A program made the translations under genes and the position numbers. From NCBI RefSeq assembly GCF_900129915.1, contig NZ_FQXH01000008.1, positions 124,001 to 188,000 of the forward strand: 64,000 nt of DNA, written 5' to 3'. The DNA is from Tepidibacter thalassicus DSM 15285. GTDB taxonomy: Bacteria; Bacillota; Clostridia; Peptostreptococcales; Peptostreptococcaceae. Shown here in pieces: positions 1-8,626 of the stretch; the first letter of the stretch is position 1; every line of letters begins with the position of its first letter. The notes below the pieces were generated by a model. That model worked only from the letters and a program-made list of their open reading frames with translations, was not told where the DNA came from and ran no database searches.

Positions 1-379
1 CACTTGTTGCAGCAATTACTCCTTTATAACCTAATTTTTTAGCATGATATACAGCATTTGCAGCACGTCTTGCCTTAAAACTCCCCGATGGATTAGATGC
101 TTCATCTTTAATAAATATTCTTGCACCTTTTCCTTTTGGAGATAATCTTCTAGCAAGTTTAGTTAAATTTTTAAGTTCAATTATAGGTGTATTTCCAACA
201 GATACATCTCTTTGAATTTTTTGCATCTCATCTAGTGTATATCCTGTTTCTCTCATCATCTTTTCGTAGTCAAAAGCAATTGATCCCGATTCAAATTTTT
301 CATAATCTATACCTACTGCATTTTTCATTATTTCATTTTTTCTAGACATTACTCCCAAGTAACTTATATCTTCACTCAC
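1..379 (-). CDS. ortB: 2-amino-4-ketopentanoate thiolase beta subunit (5' part only)
   Basis: This is the N-terminal ~126 residues of a PLP-fold protein cut by the window edge. It starts at GTG (377-379) after a GGAGGTGAAGACC ribosome site and reads SEDISYLGVMSRKNEIMKNA, then a NPSGSFKARRA motif in which the lysine should hold PLP. OrtB with OrtA cleaves 2-amino-4-oxopentanoate with CoA to alanine and acetyl-CoA in oxidative ornithine fermentation. The GTG start overlaps the ortA stop, as expected of a two-subunit enzyme. The name rests on sequence look and on the ord-ortA-ortB order. Confidence 0.85.
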   Translation of the reverse strand, partial: MSEDISYLGVMSRKNEIMKNAVGIDYEKFESGSIAFDYEKMMRETGYTLDEMQKIQRDVSVGNTPIIELKNLTKLARRLSPKGKGARIFIKDEASNPSGSFKARRAANAVYHAKKLGYKGVIAATS

Positions 380-680
380 GGTCTTCACCTCCAAATACAA
401 TCTCTCTTAATTGAAGACCTATTTTTAAAAGTTCTGGTACACATTTTCCGTAATTATGCTTATAATACGGATTTACATCTATAAGTCTTCCCCTTACTAT
501 TCTCCCTGTCATAGTTGTGATTTCAACTTCACTATCTATCAAAGCATCATGATTTATAAATCCCTTTACCCACATTTCAAGTGGAACTTCTTTTGTATCA
601 TCAGGAACTTGCGGAGCTCTTTCTTTTGGATTTAATACAATATTATGGATTAAAACCCAATCTCCCTTTTTTGCGTCCAT
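372..680 (-). CDS. ortA: 2-amino-4-ketopentanoate thiolase alpha subunit
   Basis: A 102-residue protein, the usual size for OrtA, starting KKGDWVLIHNIVLNPKERAP. A strong AGGAGGGG site precedes the ATG. It forms the small subunit of the CoA-dependent thiolase of the ornithine pathway with OrtB, whose start overlaps its stop by 8 bases, so the two are probably translationally coupled. It begins 11 bases after the end of ord. Identification rests on context and on family resemblance. Confidence 0.85.
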   Translation of the reverse strand: MDAKKGDWVLIHNIVLNPKERAPQVPDDTKEVPLEMWVKGFINHDALIDSEVEITTMTGRIVRGRLIDVNPYYKHNYGKCVPELLKIGLQLREIVFGGEDRE

Positions 681-691
681 TAAAACCCCTC

Positions 692-1765
692 CTAGTCACA
701 ACAACATTCACATTCTCTTATTTCAATCAAATCTCTCATATCTCCCATAATAGCTCTTGGAACTGGAATATCAAGCATAGTTTTAAGTCCTGGTCTTGCA
801 TTTATAACATGAGGAATACTATTTACACACATAGCTATAGTTCCTATTCCTCCTGGAATTTCAGGTTTTATTTGAAGTGTTATATTTGGATTTCCTTTAA
901 TCCATATGTAATCTCCAGTATCTACACCTTCAAGATGAGGAAGTATCTGTTGTGGATGTTCCATTTCAATTTTAACTTCCCCGTTTACATATCCATATCC
1001 ACATTGACGACACCCTGCAACATTTCCAGCTTCCACTTTAGCATACTTACTTTCTCTATACACATTTGATACTATTGCTTCTCTAGTTTGTTCTACTTTT
1101 TCTAAATCCCATCCTATTCCATCTGTAATCATTTTTATTGACTCAGGAAATCCTACATGACCAGCAATAGAACCATCTTCTACACCTTTATTAAACTCAT
1201 CAACTGTAACTCCAACACCTTGTTCCACCATAACAGCATGACCAAATGGAGATAAATCGTTTACTCTTACAGCTTTAATATGTTCTACATTTTCGCAAGT
1301 TCCAGTTAATGCAAGTATTAGCAAATCAAGTACAAACCCCGGATTAATTCCTGTTCCAAGTACTGAAACTCCATTTTCTTTTGCTATTTCATCTATTTTT
1401 TTAGCAAGCTCTGCTTCTTGTGCATATGGATATGCCATTTCTTCTGCAGTTGAAATTACATTCATTTTTCTTTCAAGAATAAATTTTATTTTTTCAAAAG
1501 CTCCTTTAGTAAAAGAGTCCGTAGCGAGTAAAACCACATCTGCACACTTTTCCGTAAAAACTTCTTCTGGATTTGATTTTATAATTACTTCTTCTCTATC
1601 CCCTCTTTCTAAACCTAACACTTCATACATATCTTTTCCAACTCTAGCTTTATTTCTATCACAAATAGCTACTATTTCTACTCCCTTTTTATTTAAAAGC
1701 ATGTTAGCCATTCCACTTCCCATGGCTCCAAATCCCCAAATTCCAATTTTAATATTCTCCATCAT
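692..1765 (-). CDS. ord: 2,4-diaminopentanoate dehydrogenase
   Basis: An NAD(P)-binding oxidoreductase of about 357 residues with an N-terminal Rossmann motif GIWGFGAMGSG, of the dihydrodipicolinate-reductase-like class. Ord oxidatively deaminates 2,4-diaminopentanoate to 2-amino-4-oxopentanoate, the substrate of OrtAB encoded just downstream. A cysteine-rich tail (ECECCCD) ends the protein. A TTG lies in frame at 1766-1768, but the AAGGGGGG site fits the ATG at 1765 or 1762 better. It is the first gene of the visible operon and has a sigma-54-type promoter upstream. Confidence 0.9.
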   Translation of the reverse strand: MMENIKIGIWGFGAMGSGMANMLLNKKGVEIVAICDRNKARVGKDMYEVLGLERGDREEVIIKSNPEEVFTEKCADVVLLATDSFTKGAFEKIKFILERKMNVISTAEEMAYPYAQEAELAKKIDEIAKENGVSVLGTGINPGFVLDLLILALTGTCENVEHIKAVRVNDLSPFGHAVMVEQGVGVTVDEFNKGVEDGSIAGHVGFPESIKMITDGIGWDLEKVEQTREAIVSNVYRESKYAKVEAGNVAGCRQCGYGYVNGEVKIEMEHPQQILPHLEGVDTGDYIWIKGNPNITLQIKPEIPGGIGTIAMCVNSIPHVINARPGLKTMLDIPVPRAIMGDMRDLIEIRECECCCD

Positions 1766-1805
1766 CAACCCCCCTTAATTTAGTTATTTTTTTATAATTT
1801 ACACA

Positions 1806-1821
1806 AGCAATATCTATACCA
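1806..1821 (-). promoter_or_regulatory. sigma-54 (-24/-12) promoter of the ord operon
   Basis: Read on the minus strand the bases are TGGTATAGATATTGCT, which fits the TGGYAYRNNNNTTGCW consensus at every fixed position. It lies about 40 bases upstream of the ord start. The next gene upstream encodes a sigma-54-dependent activator, so promoter and activator support each other. Confidence 0.8.
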
Positions 1822-1950
1822 ATTTTCAACTTTACAAATACATTTTTTTCTAAGTAAAAACAAATATTTATTTTTACTTACTTATTTGATTATTAAATTT
1901 AAAAATAATCTTTTATATAAAATGTTTATTTTTTATTCCAAGTTAAAAAA

Positions 1951-1989
1951 AGCAAAAATATTTGCATGTATGCGCAAATATTTTTGCTT
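1951..1989 (-). terminator. terminator after the sigma-54 activator gene
   Basis: A 14-bp inverted repeat (GCAAAAATATTTGC and its complement) with an 8-base loop is followed on the minus strand by TTTTTTT. It begins 5 bases after the activator stop and separates that gene from the ord promoter. Confidence 0.8.
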
Positions 1990-1994
1990 TTCAA

Positions 1995-3383
1995 TTACTT
2001 TATATTGTACTTTTTCATTTTATGTTGAAGAGTTTGTCTTTTAATTCCAAGCTGTTTTGCTGCTCTAGTTACGTTTTTCTCGTTGTTATACAGAGCTTTT
2101 TTAATGAATTTTATTTCTATATTTTTCAAAGTTTCACTCAAACTGAAATTTTCTGATATTTCTATATTTTCATCATCAATTTCACCATTACAATTTATAT
2201 TTAAATAATTATGAGATAAAACATGTTCATCATCTATCATACTCATAGCAGAATATATAACATTTTCCAACTCTCTTATATTTCCAAACCAATTATAATT
2301 TAATAATATTTCTTTTGATTTTTCAGACAACATCCAAACATTTTTATTCAATATTTCATTATATTTCTCAATAAAATGTTGTGCAAGAATTAATATATCT
2401 TCTTTTCTTTTTCTAAGAGGTGGTATGTTTATCGATATTACATTTAACCTATAATATAAATCTTTTCTAAATTTATTCTCTTGTAAAAGTTTTAAAGGTT
2501 CTTCATTTGTTGTTGCTATTATCCTAACATCTACTGGAATATCCTTAATTCCCCCTACTCGTCTTACATAGCCTTCTTGAAGTACTCTTAAAAGTTTCGC
2601 TTGAAGAGTTATTGGCATCGAATTTATTTCATCTAATAAAAGCGTTCCTCCATTTGCCTGTTCAAATAATCCAGCCCTATCCACAGCCCCTGTAAAACCT
2701 CCTTTTGATGTTCCAAATAAAATTCCCTCAAGAAGACTTTCTGGAAGTGCAGCACAGTTTTGTGCTATAAATGGTTTATCTTTTCTATCACTTCCATAAT
2801 GAATACTTTGGCTAAATAATTCTTTTCCAGTTCCAGTTTCTCCATAAATAAGAACTGATGCAGGCGTTTTACATGCTTTTCTTGCAAGAGCTATGGCTTT
2901 TTTAAGATTATCACTCTTTCCAACAATATTATCAAATGTATACTTTTTTAATTTATTTTTCATTGTCTGCTTAGGTGATAATTTTTCCCTATGAAGCTTT
3001 AGTATAGTATCTGAAAGTTCTTTTATCTTAGTTATATTTTTCGATATTTCAATTGCTCCTAATATTTCACCCTTATTTAATATTGGTATTGTAGTATTTA
3101 TAGTTGTAATTTCTTTCCCATACTTATTTAAATAAGTTTGTTTTTTATTTTCTATAATTTCTCCACTTTCTAAAACTCTTAAAAGTGTACTACTTTCTTT
3201 ATCTAAACTTTCAAATATATCTAACAGTTTTTTATTTAAAACATCTTTTTCATTCATTCCTTCAAGATCTGCCATGGATTTGTTATAAATTATAGTATTT
3301 CCATCTTTATCTATAACATGAATTCCATCATCTATATGATGCAAAATTTTTTGCATCAATTTTAAATAATCTTTAGTTTTCAT
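1995..3383 (-). CDS. sigma-54-dependent transcriptional activator (PAS-AAA+-Fis), likely regulator of ornithine fermentation
   Basis: A 462-residue enhancer-binding protein. A PAS domain fills residues ~10-120. The AAA+ domain (~150-380) has Walker A GETGTGKE at 181-188, a GGFTGA sigma-54 contact loop at 228-233 (the usual form is GAFTGA) and Walker B LLLDE at 248-252. A Fis-type helix-turn-helix closes the protein (~417-462, ending in AAKQLGIKRQTLQHKMKKY). There is no receiver domain, so the PAS domain probably senses a ligand directly. It sits immediately upstream of ord, whose promoter matches the sigma-54 consensus, so it probably activates the ornithine operon. The ligand is unknown. Confidence 0.9.
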   Translation of the reverse strand: MKTKDYLKLMQKILHHIDDGIHVIDKDGNTIIYNKSMADLEGMNEKDVLNKKLLDIFESLDKESSTLLRVLESGEIIENKKQTYLNKYGKEITTINTTIPILNKGEILGAIEISKNITKIKELSDTILKLHREKLSPKQTMKNKLKKYTFDNIVGKSDNLKKAIALARKACKTPASVLIYGETGTGKELFSQSIHYGSDRKDKPFIAQNCAALPESLLEGILFGTSKGGFTGAVDRAGLFEQANGGTLLLDEINSMPITLQAKLLRVLQEGYVRRVGGIKDIPVDVRIIATTNEEPLKLLQENKFRKDLYYRLNVISINIPPLRKRKEDILILAQHFIEKYNEILNKNVWMLSEKSKEILLNYNWFGNIRELENVIYSAMSMIDDEHVLSHNYLNINCNGEIDDENIEISENFSLSETLKNIEIKFIKKALYNNEKNVTRAAKQLGIKRQTLQHKMKKYNIK

Positions 3384-3404
3384 ATATCGCCCCCCTAATT
3401 TTTT

Positions 3405-3447
3405 TAAAAAAATAAAGTCGGATAAATCTACCCAACTTTATTTTATA
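3405..3447 (-). terminator. terminator after the RiPP exporter gene
   Basis: On the minus strand AATAAAGTTGG pairs with CCGACTTTATT (one G-T pair) around a ~9-base loop and is followed by a run of seven T. It ends the exporter transcript before the regulator gene. Confidence 0.7.
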
Positions 3448-3508
3448 AAATTCTTTTAAACATTGTAAACATAATTCCAGTTTATTATAACCCTAATCAA
3501 ATCACTAA

Positions 3509-5332
3509 TTATGCTGATGTGCTAGCTTGATGTGAAACATAATGTTTTGCTTGAGTTTTATAATATCGTGCATAATCTCCATTTTTATCCATAAGTTCTT
3601 GATGAGAACCCGTTTCATGTATTGTATTATTTTTTATAAAAATAATTTGATCAGCAATATTAGCACAAGTTAATCTATGCGAGATATAAATAACCATTTT
3701 ATCCGAAGCAATTTCTTTAAAACTGCTCAACAATTCATCTTCTGCTATAGGATCAAGTGCAGAAGATGGTTCATCAAGTATAATTATTTCTGAATCTCTA
3801 AATAAAGCCCTAGCTAAAGCAATCTTTTGATTTTCTCCACCTGATAAAATTACACCATCTTCATAAAATATCTTATCTAAATTAGTATTTATTCCATTTG
3901 GTAAAGAATTAACTTTATTCCATATTTTAGCTTTATCTAAAGCAGATATAATTTTTTCATCAATTTCTTTTGAATTTTCCTTATATTTATCTAGTGCTAC
4001 ATTCTCTGCAACTGTAAAAGAAAAATATTTAAAATCCTGAAAAACAATACTAAAATTGTTTCTATATTCCTTATAATTTATTTTATTTATTGGAATATCA
4101 TTAAGATATATATTCCCTTTAGAAGGTTCATATAATCTTGCAATTAAATTTATTAATGTAGTTTTTCCAGCACCATTTTCACCAACAATTACATAAATTT
4201 TTCCAGATTCAAAAGTAAAGTTCACATTTTCTAAAATATTTAATTTTGAATTTGGATATGCAAAGCTAACATTTTCAAGTCTAATTTTTTGTATCTTATT
4301 AAGTTTTACCTTATCAAAACATAAAGATATATTATCATTCTCAATATTACTTTCTAATTCCATAAAACTTCTATAAGAATCTATGTATTTTCCATTTATA
4401 GTTAGTTTTGTAAAAAAACTCATAAAATTTAATATTGCATTTGATAATTGTGATGTAGCATTAAAATATTGAGTAAAACCACCTATAGTAATTTCATGCT
4501 TAAAAGTTTTCCAAGCTAAAAATAAATAAATACCATTAGTTTTAATATTTTCAAAAAAAATATTTATAATTTTTATAGACAAACTTCTAGAATACAGTTT
4601 TTTAAGTCTTACTTTTAAACTCTTTAAAGTTTTATAGTATTTATTCATCAACCAATTTGAAAAACCAAACATACGCATTTCTTTAGCATGAGTTTTATTC
4701 CCCATAATTCCAATATAATAATTTAACACTCTAGTTAAATAAATATTTTCTTCTCTTTGATTAAGAATCCAATTCTCATTTTTAATATTAAGAAATATAG
4801 ATAACAACGAAAAAATAACTATCACAAATAAAAGCCTACTATCTGCTGTAATTACAATTAATGATGTTGATATAATAACCACAATACTTGTAATACAATT
4901 AAAAAAACTATTAATTAAATTCATTCCTATTCCTTTATGCACTATGTCTTTTGCAAGAGCAATTTTTTGATGAGTATCTGGTAAATCTAACTGTGCCATA
5001 TCCAAACTCACTATTTTTTTATTTATAGTAAGTAAAAAATGCATTGCATACAAATGCCCATTTATATTTATATATCTTTCTTTAATAAATGAAGATATCA
5101 ACGAAACCATAAGTTGTAATAATATATAAATCAATACATATATAATAATTTTTTTAAAATCATTTCCCTTTATTAACTCGTCTATAATAAATTTAGGTAA
5201 AATTATATGAATAAGAGGTGATATTCCATCAATTAACGCCACAACAGCTTGACCAATTACGTATGATTTACTAAAATCCATTACATATTTCAAAAAATAT
5301 AAATTATTTTTTAAATGCTTTATAATTTTCAT
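3509..5332 (-). CDS. ABC exporter (fused membrane and ATPase domains) of the Cys-Gly RiPP cassette
   Basis: A 607-residue half-transporter. Residues ~1-320 hold about six membrane segments of the ABC exporter fold. Residues ~345-590 are the ATPase, with Walker A GENGAGKT (384-391), Q-loop Q432, signature LSGGE (496-500) and Walker B IIILDE (516-521). There is no C39 peptidase domain at the N-terminus, so it does not itself cleave a leader. It would act as a homodimer and probably secretes the modified peptide encoded upstream at 5455-5682. A long hairpin between precursor and exporter probably lowers exporter expression relative to the peptide. The substrate is inferred from context only. Confidence 0.85.
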   Translation of the reverse strand: MKIIKHLKNNLYFLKYVMDFSKSYVIGQAVVALIDGISPLIHIILPKFIIDELIKGNDFKKIIIYVLIYILLQLMVSLISSFIKERYININGHLYAMHFLLTINKKIVSLDMAQLDLPDTHQKIALAKDIVHKGIGMNLINSFFNCITSIVVIISTSLIVITADSRLLFVIVIFSLLSIFLNIKNENWILNQREENIYLTRVLNYYIGIMGNKTHAKEMRMFGFSNWLMNKYYKTLKSLKVRLKKLYSRSLSIKIINIFFENIKTNGIYLFLAWKTFKHEITIGGFTQYFNATSQLSNAILNFMSFFTKLTINGKYIDSYRSFMELESNIENDNISLCFDKVKLNKIQKIRLENVSFAYPNSKLNILENVNFTFESGKIYVIVGENGAGKTTLINLIARLYEPSKGNIYLNDIPINKINYKEYRNNFSIVFQDFKYFSFTVAENVALDKYKENSKEIDEKIISALDKAKIWNKVNSLPNGINTNLDKIFYEDGVILSGGENQKIALARALFRDSEIIILDEPSSALDPIAEDELLSSFKEIASDKMVIYISHRLTCANIADQIIFIKNNTIHETGSHQELMDKNGDYARYYKTQAKHYVSHQASTSA

Positions 5333-5385
5333 AATTACTCCCTTTATTCCTCAAAATATTTTTCGCTCAAATATATTTCAAAAAT

Positions 5386-5427
5386 AATACTTCAACTTTT
5401 ATTAAATTTAATAAAAGTTGAAGTATT
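5386..5427 (-). terminator. 42-base perfect palindrome between precursor and exporter
   Basis: The two 21-base halves are exact reverse complements (AATACTTCAACTTTTATTAAA is the left half, given here as a 20-base core plus one base). On the minus strand it is followed by ATTTTTG. It probably acts as a partial terminator so that the precursor is made in excess over the exporter. Confidence 0.7.
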
Positions 5428-5454
5428 AACTTTACAATAATTTAATCAATTTTA

Positions 5455-5682
5455 CTATTCACAACCACAACCACAACCTGCTCCTCCATAACAATAAGTT
5501 CCAGCAGTTGGTTGTTCTGAAGAACAACCACAGCCACAACCAACACCATTTGTACAACCTGTATTGTTTGGTGCAGGATATCCTGGACAACCACAACCTA
5601 TACCATTTGTACAGCCACAACCACAACCTGTACCAGTATTTAACTCACCTTCTACTCTCAATCCTTCACGCAAAATTTTCAT
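5455..5682 (-). CDS. Cys-Gly repeat RiPP precursor peptide
   Basis: A 75-residue peptide with a very strong GAGAAAGGAGGTGAATT site before its ATG. Residues 1-19 (MKILREGLRVEGELNTGTG) look like a short leader. The core has 13 cysteines at 20, 22, 24, 30, 32, 43, 49, 51, 53, 64, 70, 72 and 74. Three modules follow the scheme C-x-x-G-[IVA]-G-C-G-C, starting at C24, C43 and C64; the last two extend to CGCGC. Prolines and aromatic residues are confined to the linkers. It lies between a radical SAM-SPASM gene and an ABC exporter, the classic layout of a ranthipeptide-like or other thioether RiPP. It resembles the clostridial Cys-rich (Clo7bot/CLI_3235-type) precursors I recall, but I cannot confirm the family. 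Confidence 0.85.
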   Translation of the reverse strand: MKILREGLRVEGELNTGTGCGCGCTNGIGCGCPGYPAPNNTGCTNGVGCGCGCSSEQPTAGTYCYGGAGCGCGCE

Positions 5683-5724
5683 AATTCACCTCCTTTCTCT
5701 TTCCTATGTTTTAAAATTTACAAA

Positions 5725-7047
5725 TTACACATACTGAATTATTAACTGTTCTATTTCTTTTTCATGAAATTTAGCATTACATTCATATTTTTCCCCATGA
5801 ACTCTACCATTAACACACCTACCACCATAACATATAGGTAAAATTTTACATTTCTTGCATTCATCATTAAGTTCTGTTTTTTTCCCTACCCAATTAGCAT
5901 GTTTTTCTTCATCAATTTTCATAAATCCATCCTTAGTAATAAAACCAATTCTATTTAACTCATCATCTAAAGCTAAAGTGCATTTAAGAACAGTTCCATC
6001 GTAATCAATTACGAAATTATTATGTTTTGTAGCATAACAAACCCTACTAAATGGTCTAGTCATCATGTCTACTACATCATTTTTTATATTCAACTCTTTA
6101 ATAATTTTAGCTATATTAATTGTAGAATTTGAAACTTCTTCACTTTCAAGTATATTAAGTTTATCATCATTTTTACCACCGAGTTTTTTTATACCTTCAA
6201 AATATACACTAAATCTATCATCAAATGTATTTTTAATAAATTCATAAAACTCTTTTGCCCTTGCAAATACTTCTTTATTAAAATTAGTTCTTATTGTTAC
6301 TTTAAAATCATAATCTGTACTGGCCATATATTTAAGATTTTCAATAATCCTATTCCAACTTCCCTTTCTATCAGCACTTATTCTATATTTATCATGAGTA
6401 TCTTTAAACCCATCAATTGTAATTTGATAATATTTGCAATTCAAAGATATCAATTTTTCAAATCTTTTAGGAAATATTAATGCACCATTTGTTGTAGCAC
6501 TTACATGTAAAATAGAATTATTTTTTTCACATATATATTTCACTTTTTCAAGAAAGCTTGATATCTTATTATATTCAACAAAAGGTTCTCCTCCAAAAAG
6601 AGAAATTGCAACAGTTGAATATCGTTTACTTTGAAGAGAATTCTTAATAAAATTCAATAAAGCATCATAAACTTCTTCCGTCATCGGCTTGTCCTCATGT
6701 TCTTCATAACAATATATACATCTTAAATTACATTGACGTGTTACTATAAGAGTTAAAACCAAAGTCGTATTTCTCACTATATCTCGTTCATAACAATATT
6801 TCACAAATTCATATTCATCTTTTTTTAAATCTACAAGTATCCCTCTCTTATAAAAAAAGTTAATCATTTCATCGTCAATATCATAATCAATTTCATCTTG
6901 ATTTATAATTTTTTTTAATTTTAATATATTGGTTTCAGAATGAATCGATATAATTGCTCCTGTTAAAGAATTAAATACTAAATAAGTTCCATCATCTTTC
7001 GGAATAAAAAAACTATAATAACTTTTTTTTAATACTTTATTAGCCAT
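5725..7047 (-). CDS. radical SAM/SPASM peptide maturase for the Cys-Gly RiPP
   Basis: A protein of ~440 residues. Counting from an upstream ATG at 7053, the SAM cluster motif is CNLRCIYC (C108, C112, C115), followed by GGEPFVEY. A SPASM region at the end has C399, C402, C408, C413 and C425, suited to auxiliary Fe-S clusters. The N-terminal ~90 residues resemble the peptide-recognition domain of RiPP maturases. Such enzymes install thioether or other crosslinks at cysteines. The AGAGGAG site is one base from the 7053 ATG but seven from the ATG at 7047, which I prefer. It is first in a cassette with the precursor and exporter, and its target is inferred from that. Confidence 0.88.
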   Translation of the reverse strand: MANKVLKKSYYSFFIPKDDGTYLVFNSLTGAIISIHSETNILKLKKIINQDEIDYDIDDEMINFFYKRGILVDLKKDEYEFVKYCYERDIVRNTTLVLTLIVTRQCNLRCIYCYEEHEDKPMTEEVYDALLNFIKNSLQSKRYSTVAISLFGGEPFVEYNKISSFLEKVKYICEKNNSILHVSATTNGALIFPKRFEKLISLNCKYYQITIDGFKDTHDKYRISADRKGSWNRIIENLKYMASTDYDFKVTIRTNFNKEVFARAKEFYEFIKNTFDDRFSVYFEGIKKLGGKNDDKLNILESEEVSNSTINIAKIIKELNIKNDVVDMMTRPFSRVCYATKHNNFVIDYDGTVLKCTLALDDELNRIGFITKDGFMKIDEEKHANWVGKKTELNDECKKCKILPICYGGRCVNGRVHGEKYECNAKFHEKEIEQLIIQYV

Positions 7048-7150
7048 AACCATACTCCTCTTTTAACATTTTTATCATTAAATTCATATATAATTCAATT
7101 CGCCCTCTCAAACATTATACATCATTTGGTTTATATTTACAAATTCATGC

Positions 7151-7212
7151 AAAAAAGTCGCTATTTTCTAGTATCATGTTGTTTTTTACAAATCGATACT
7201 AAAAATAACGAC
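7151..7212 (-). terminator. glyA terminator
   Basis: An 18-bp stem with two mismatches (GTCGTTATTTTTAGTATC against GATACTAGAAAATAGCGAC) and a T-run on the minus strand, just after glyA and before the RiPP cassette. Confidence 0.7.
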
Positions 7213-7234
7213 CTTAATCTATAATTAATTTCTC

Positions 7235-8461
7235 TTAATACAAAGGAAACTGATATGTAAGCTCTTTTACAATATTTCCTGCTTTTTCAATTTCTCCTTT
7301 ACTTATAACTAAATCTATAACTTCTGCTATTACTTTCATTTCTTTTTCTTTCATACCTCTCGTTGTAACAGCTGGAGTACCTATTCTTACTCCACTAGTT
7401 ACAAAAGGACTTTCAGGATCAAATGGTATTGCGTTTTTATTAACAGTTATATGAGCTTCATCCAATCTTTTTTCAGCTTCTTTACCAGTTATATTTTTAT
7501 TCCTTAAATCTAAAAGCATTAAATGATTATCAGTTCCATTGGTAACTAAATTAAATCCTCTACTCATTAATTCCCCAGCTAAAGCTTTACTATTTTTAAT
7601 TATTTGCTCTTGATAAACTTTAAAATCATCACTTAATGCTTCTTTAAAGCTAACAGCTTTAGCTGCTATTATATGTTCAAGTGGTCCTCCTTGTATTCCT
7701 GGAAATATCGCCTTATCTATTTTTTGAGCATACTTTTTCTTACATAATATAAATCCACCTCTTGGACCTCTTAATGTTTTATGTGTAGTACTAGTTACAA
7801 AATCAGCTACTTCACATGGATTTTGATGAAGACCACAAGCTACAAGTCCAGCTATATGAGCCATATCTACCATTAGCATTGCTCCAACTTCATCTGCTAT
7901 TTCTTTAAATTTTCTAAAATCAATTTCTCTTGGATATGCACTAGCTCCTGAAACAATAAGTTTAGGTTTAACTTCATGAGCAATTTTTCTAACCTGTTCA
8001 TAATCTATCCTTCCATCATCAGCAGATACACCATATTCAAAAAATCTAAAATATTTTCCAGATATATTTACAGGTGAACCATGTGTTAGATGTCCTCCTT
8101 GAGATAAATTCATCCCCATTACTTTATCCCCTGGATTTAAAACTGCAAAATAAACTCCTAAATTAGCATTTGCCCCTGAATGTGGTTGTACATTTGCATG
8201 TTCTGCTTTAAATATTTTTTTAAGTCTTTCTATTGCTAAATTTTCAATCACATCTATATTTTCACAACCACCATAATATCTTTTACCTGAATATCCTTCT
8301 GCATACTTATTTGTAAGATGACTTCCCATGGCTTCCATCACTGCAAGAGATACAAAATTTTCAGACGCAATAAGTTCTATATTTGTATTTTGTCTTTCAA
8401 TTTCTCTTTTAAGCGCTTCATATACATCCTTATCTACATTCATCAAATTACTAAAATCCAT
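7235..8461 (-). CDS. glyA: serine hydroxymethyltransferase
   Basis: A 408-residue PLP enzyme of normal length that interconverts serine and glycine with tetrahydrofolate. Visible family features are the ELIASENF start, [14 protein letters not shown]199/H202 and the PLP-binding lysine K228 in [14 protein letters not shown]. The site AAAAGGGAGGAAAG precedes the ATG. It is a single-gene unit with its own terminator, divergent from the ThrE-type exporter genes. In an ornithine- and amino-acid-fermenting anaerobe it supplies glycine and one-carbon units. Confidence 0.97.
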   Translation of the reverse strand: MDFSNLMNVDKDVYEALKREIERQNTNIELIASENFVSLAVMEAMGSHLTNKYAEGYSGKRYYGGCENIDVIENLAIERLKKIFKAEHANVQPHSGANANLGVYFAVLNPGDKVMGMNLSQGGHLTHGSPVNISGKYFRFFEYGVSADDGRIDYEQVRKIAHEVKPKLIVSGASAYPREIDFRKFKEIADEVGAMLMVDMAHIAGLVACGLHQNPCEVADFVTSTTHKTLRGPRGGFILCKKKYAQKIDKAIFPGIQGGPLEHIIAAKAVSFKEALSDDFKVYQEQIIKNSKALAGELMSRGFNLVTNGTDNHLMLLDLRNKNITGKEAEKRLDEAHITVNKNAIPFDPESPFVTSGVRIGTPAVTTRGMKEKEMKVIAEVIDLVISKGEIEKAGNIVKELTYQFPLY

Positions 8462-8626
8462 ATTCTTTCCTCCCTTTTATAAATTTACTTCTCTCTATAA
8501 TATATTACTAATTTTATCACCAATATTACTTTATATTTTTTTATTAATAACTTTTTAATTTTTTACACATATTCAAATAATTTCTGATATAATTTCTTAG
8601 TACTCAAATATAAGGAGGTGTTTTTT

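Noticed and set aside
581-1069. 162-codon plus-strand frame opposite ortA and ord
   Set aside because: It crosses two well-supported genes and its translation is low-complexity (His/Tyr/Ser-rich), typical of an antisense shadow.
3509-5332. ABC exporter as a peptidase-containing bacteriocin transporter
   Set aside because: The N-terminus goes straight into membrane helices; no C39 Cys-His peptidase motif is present.
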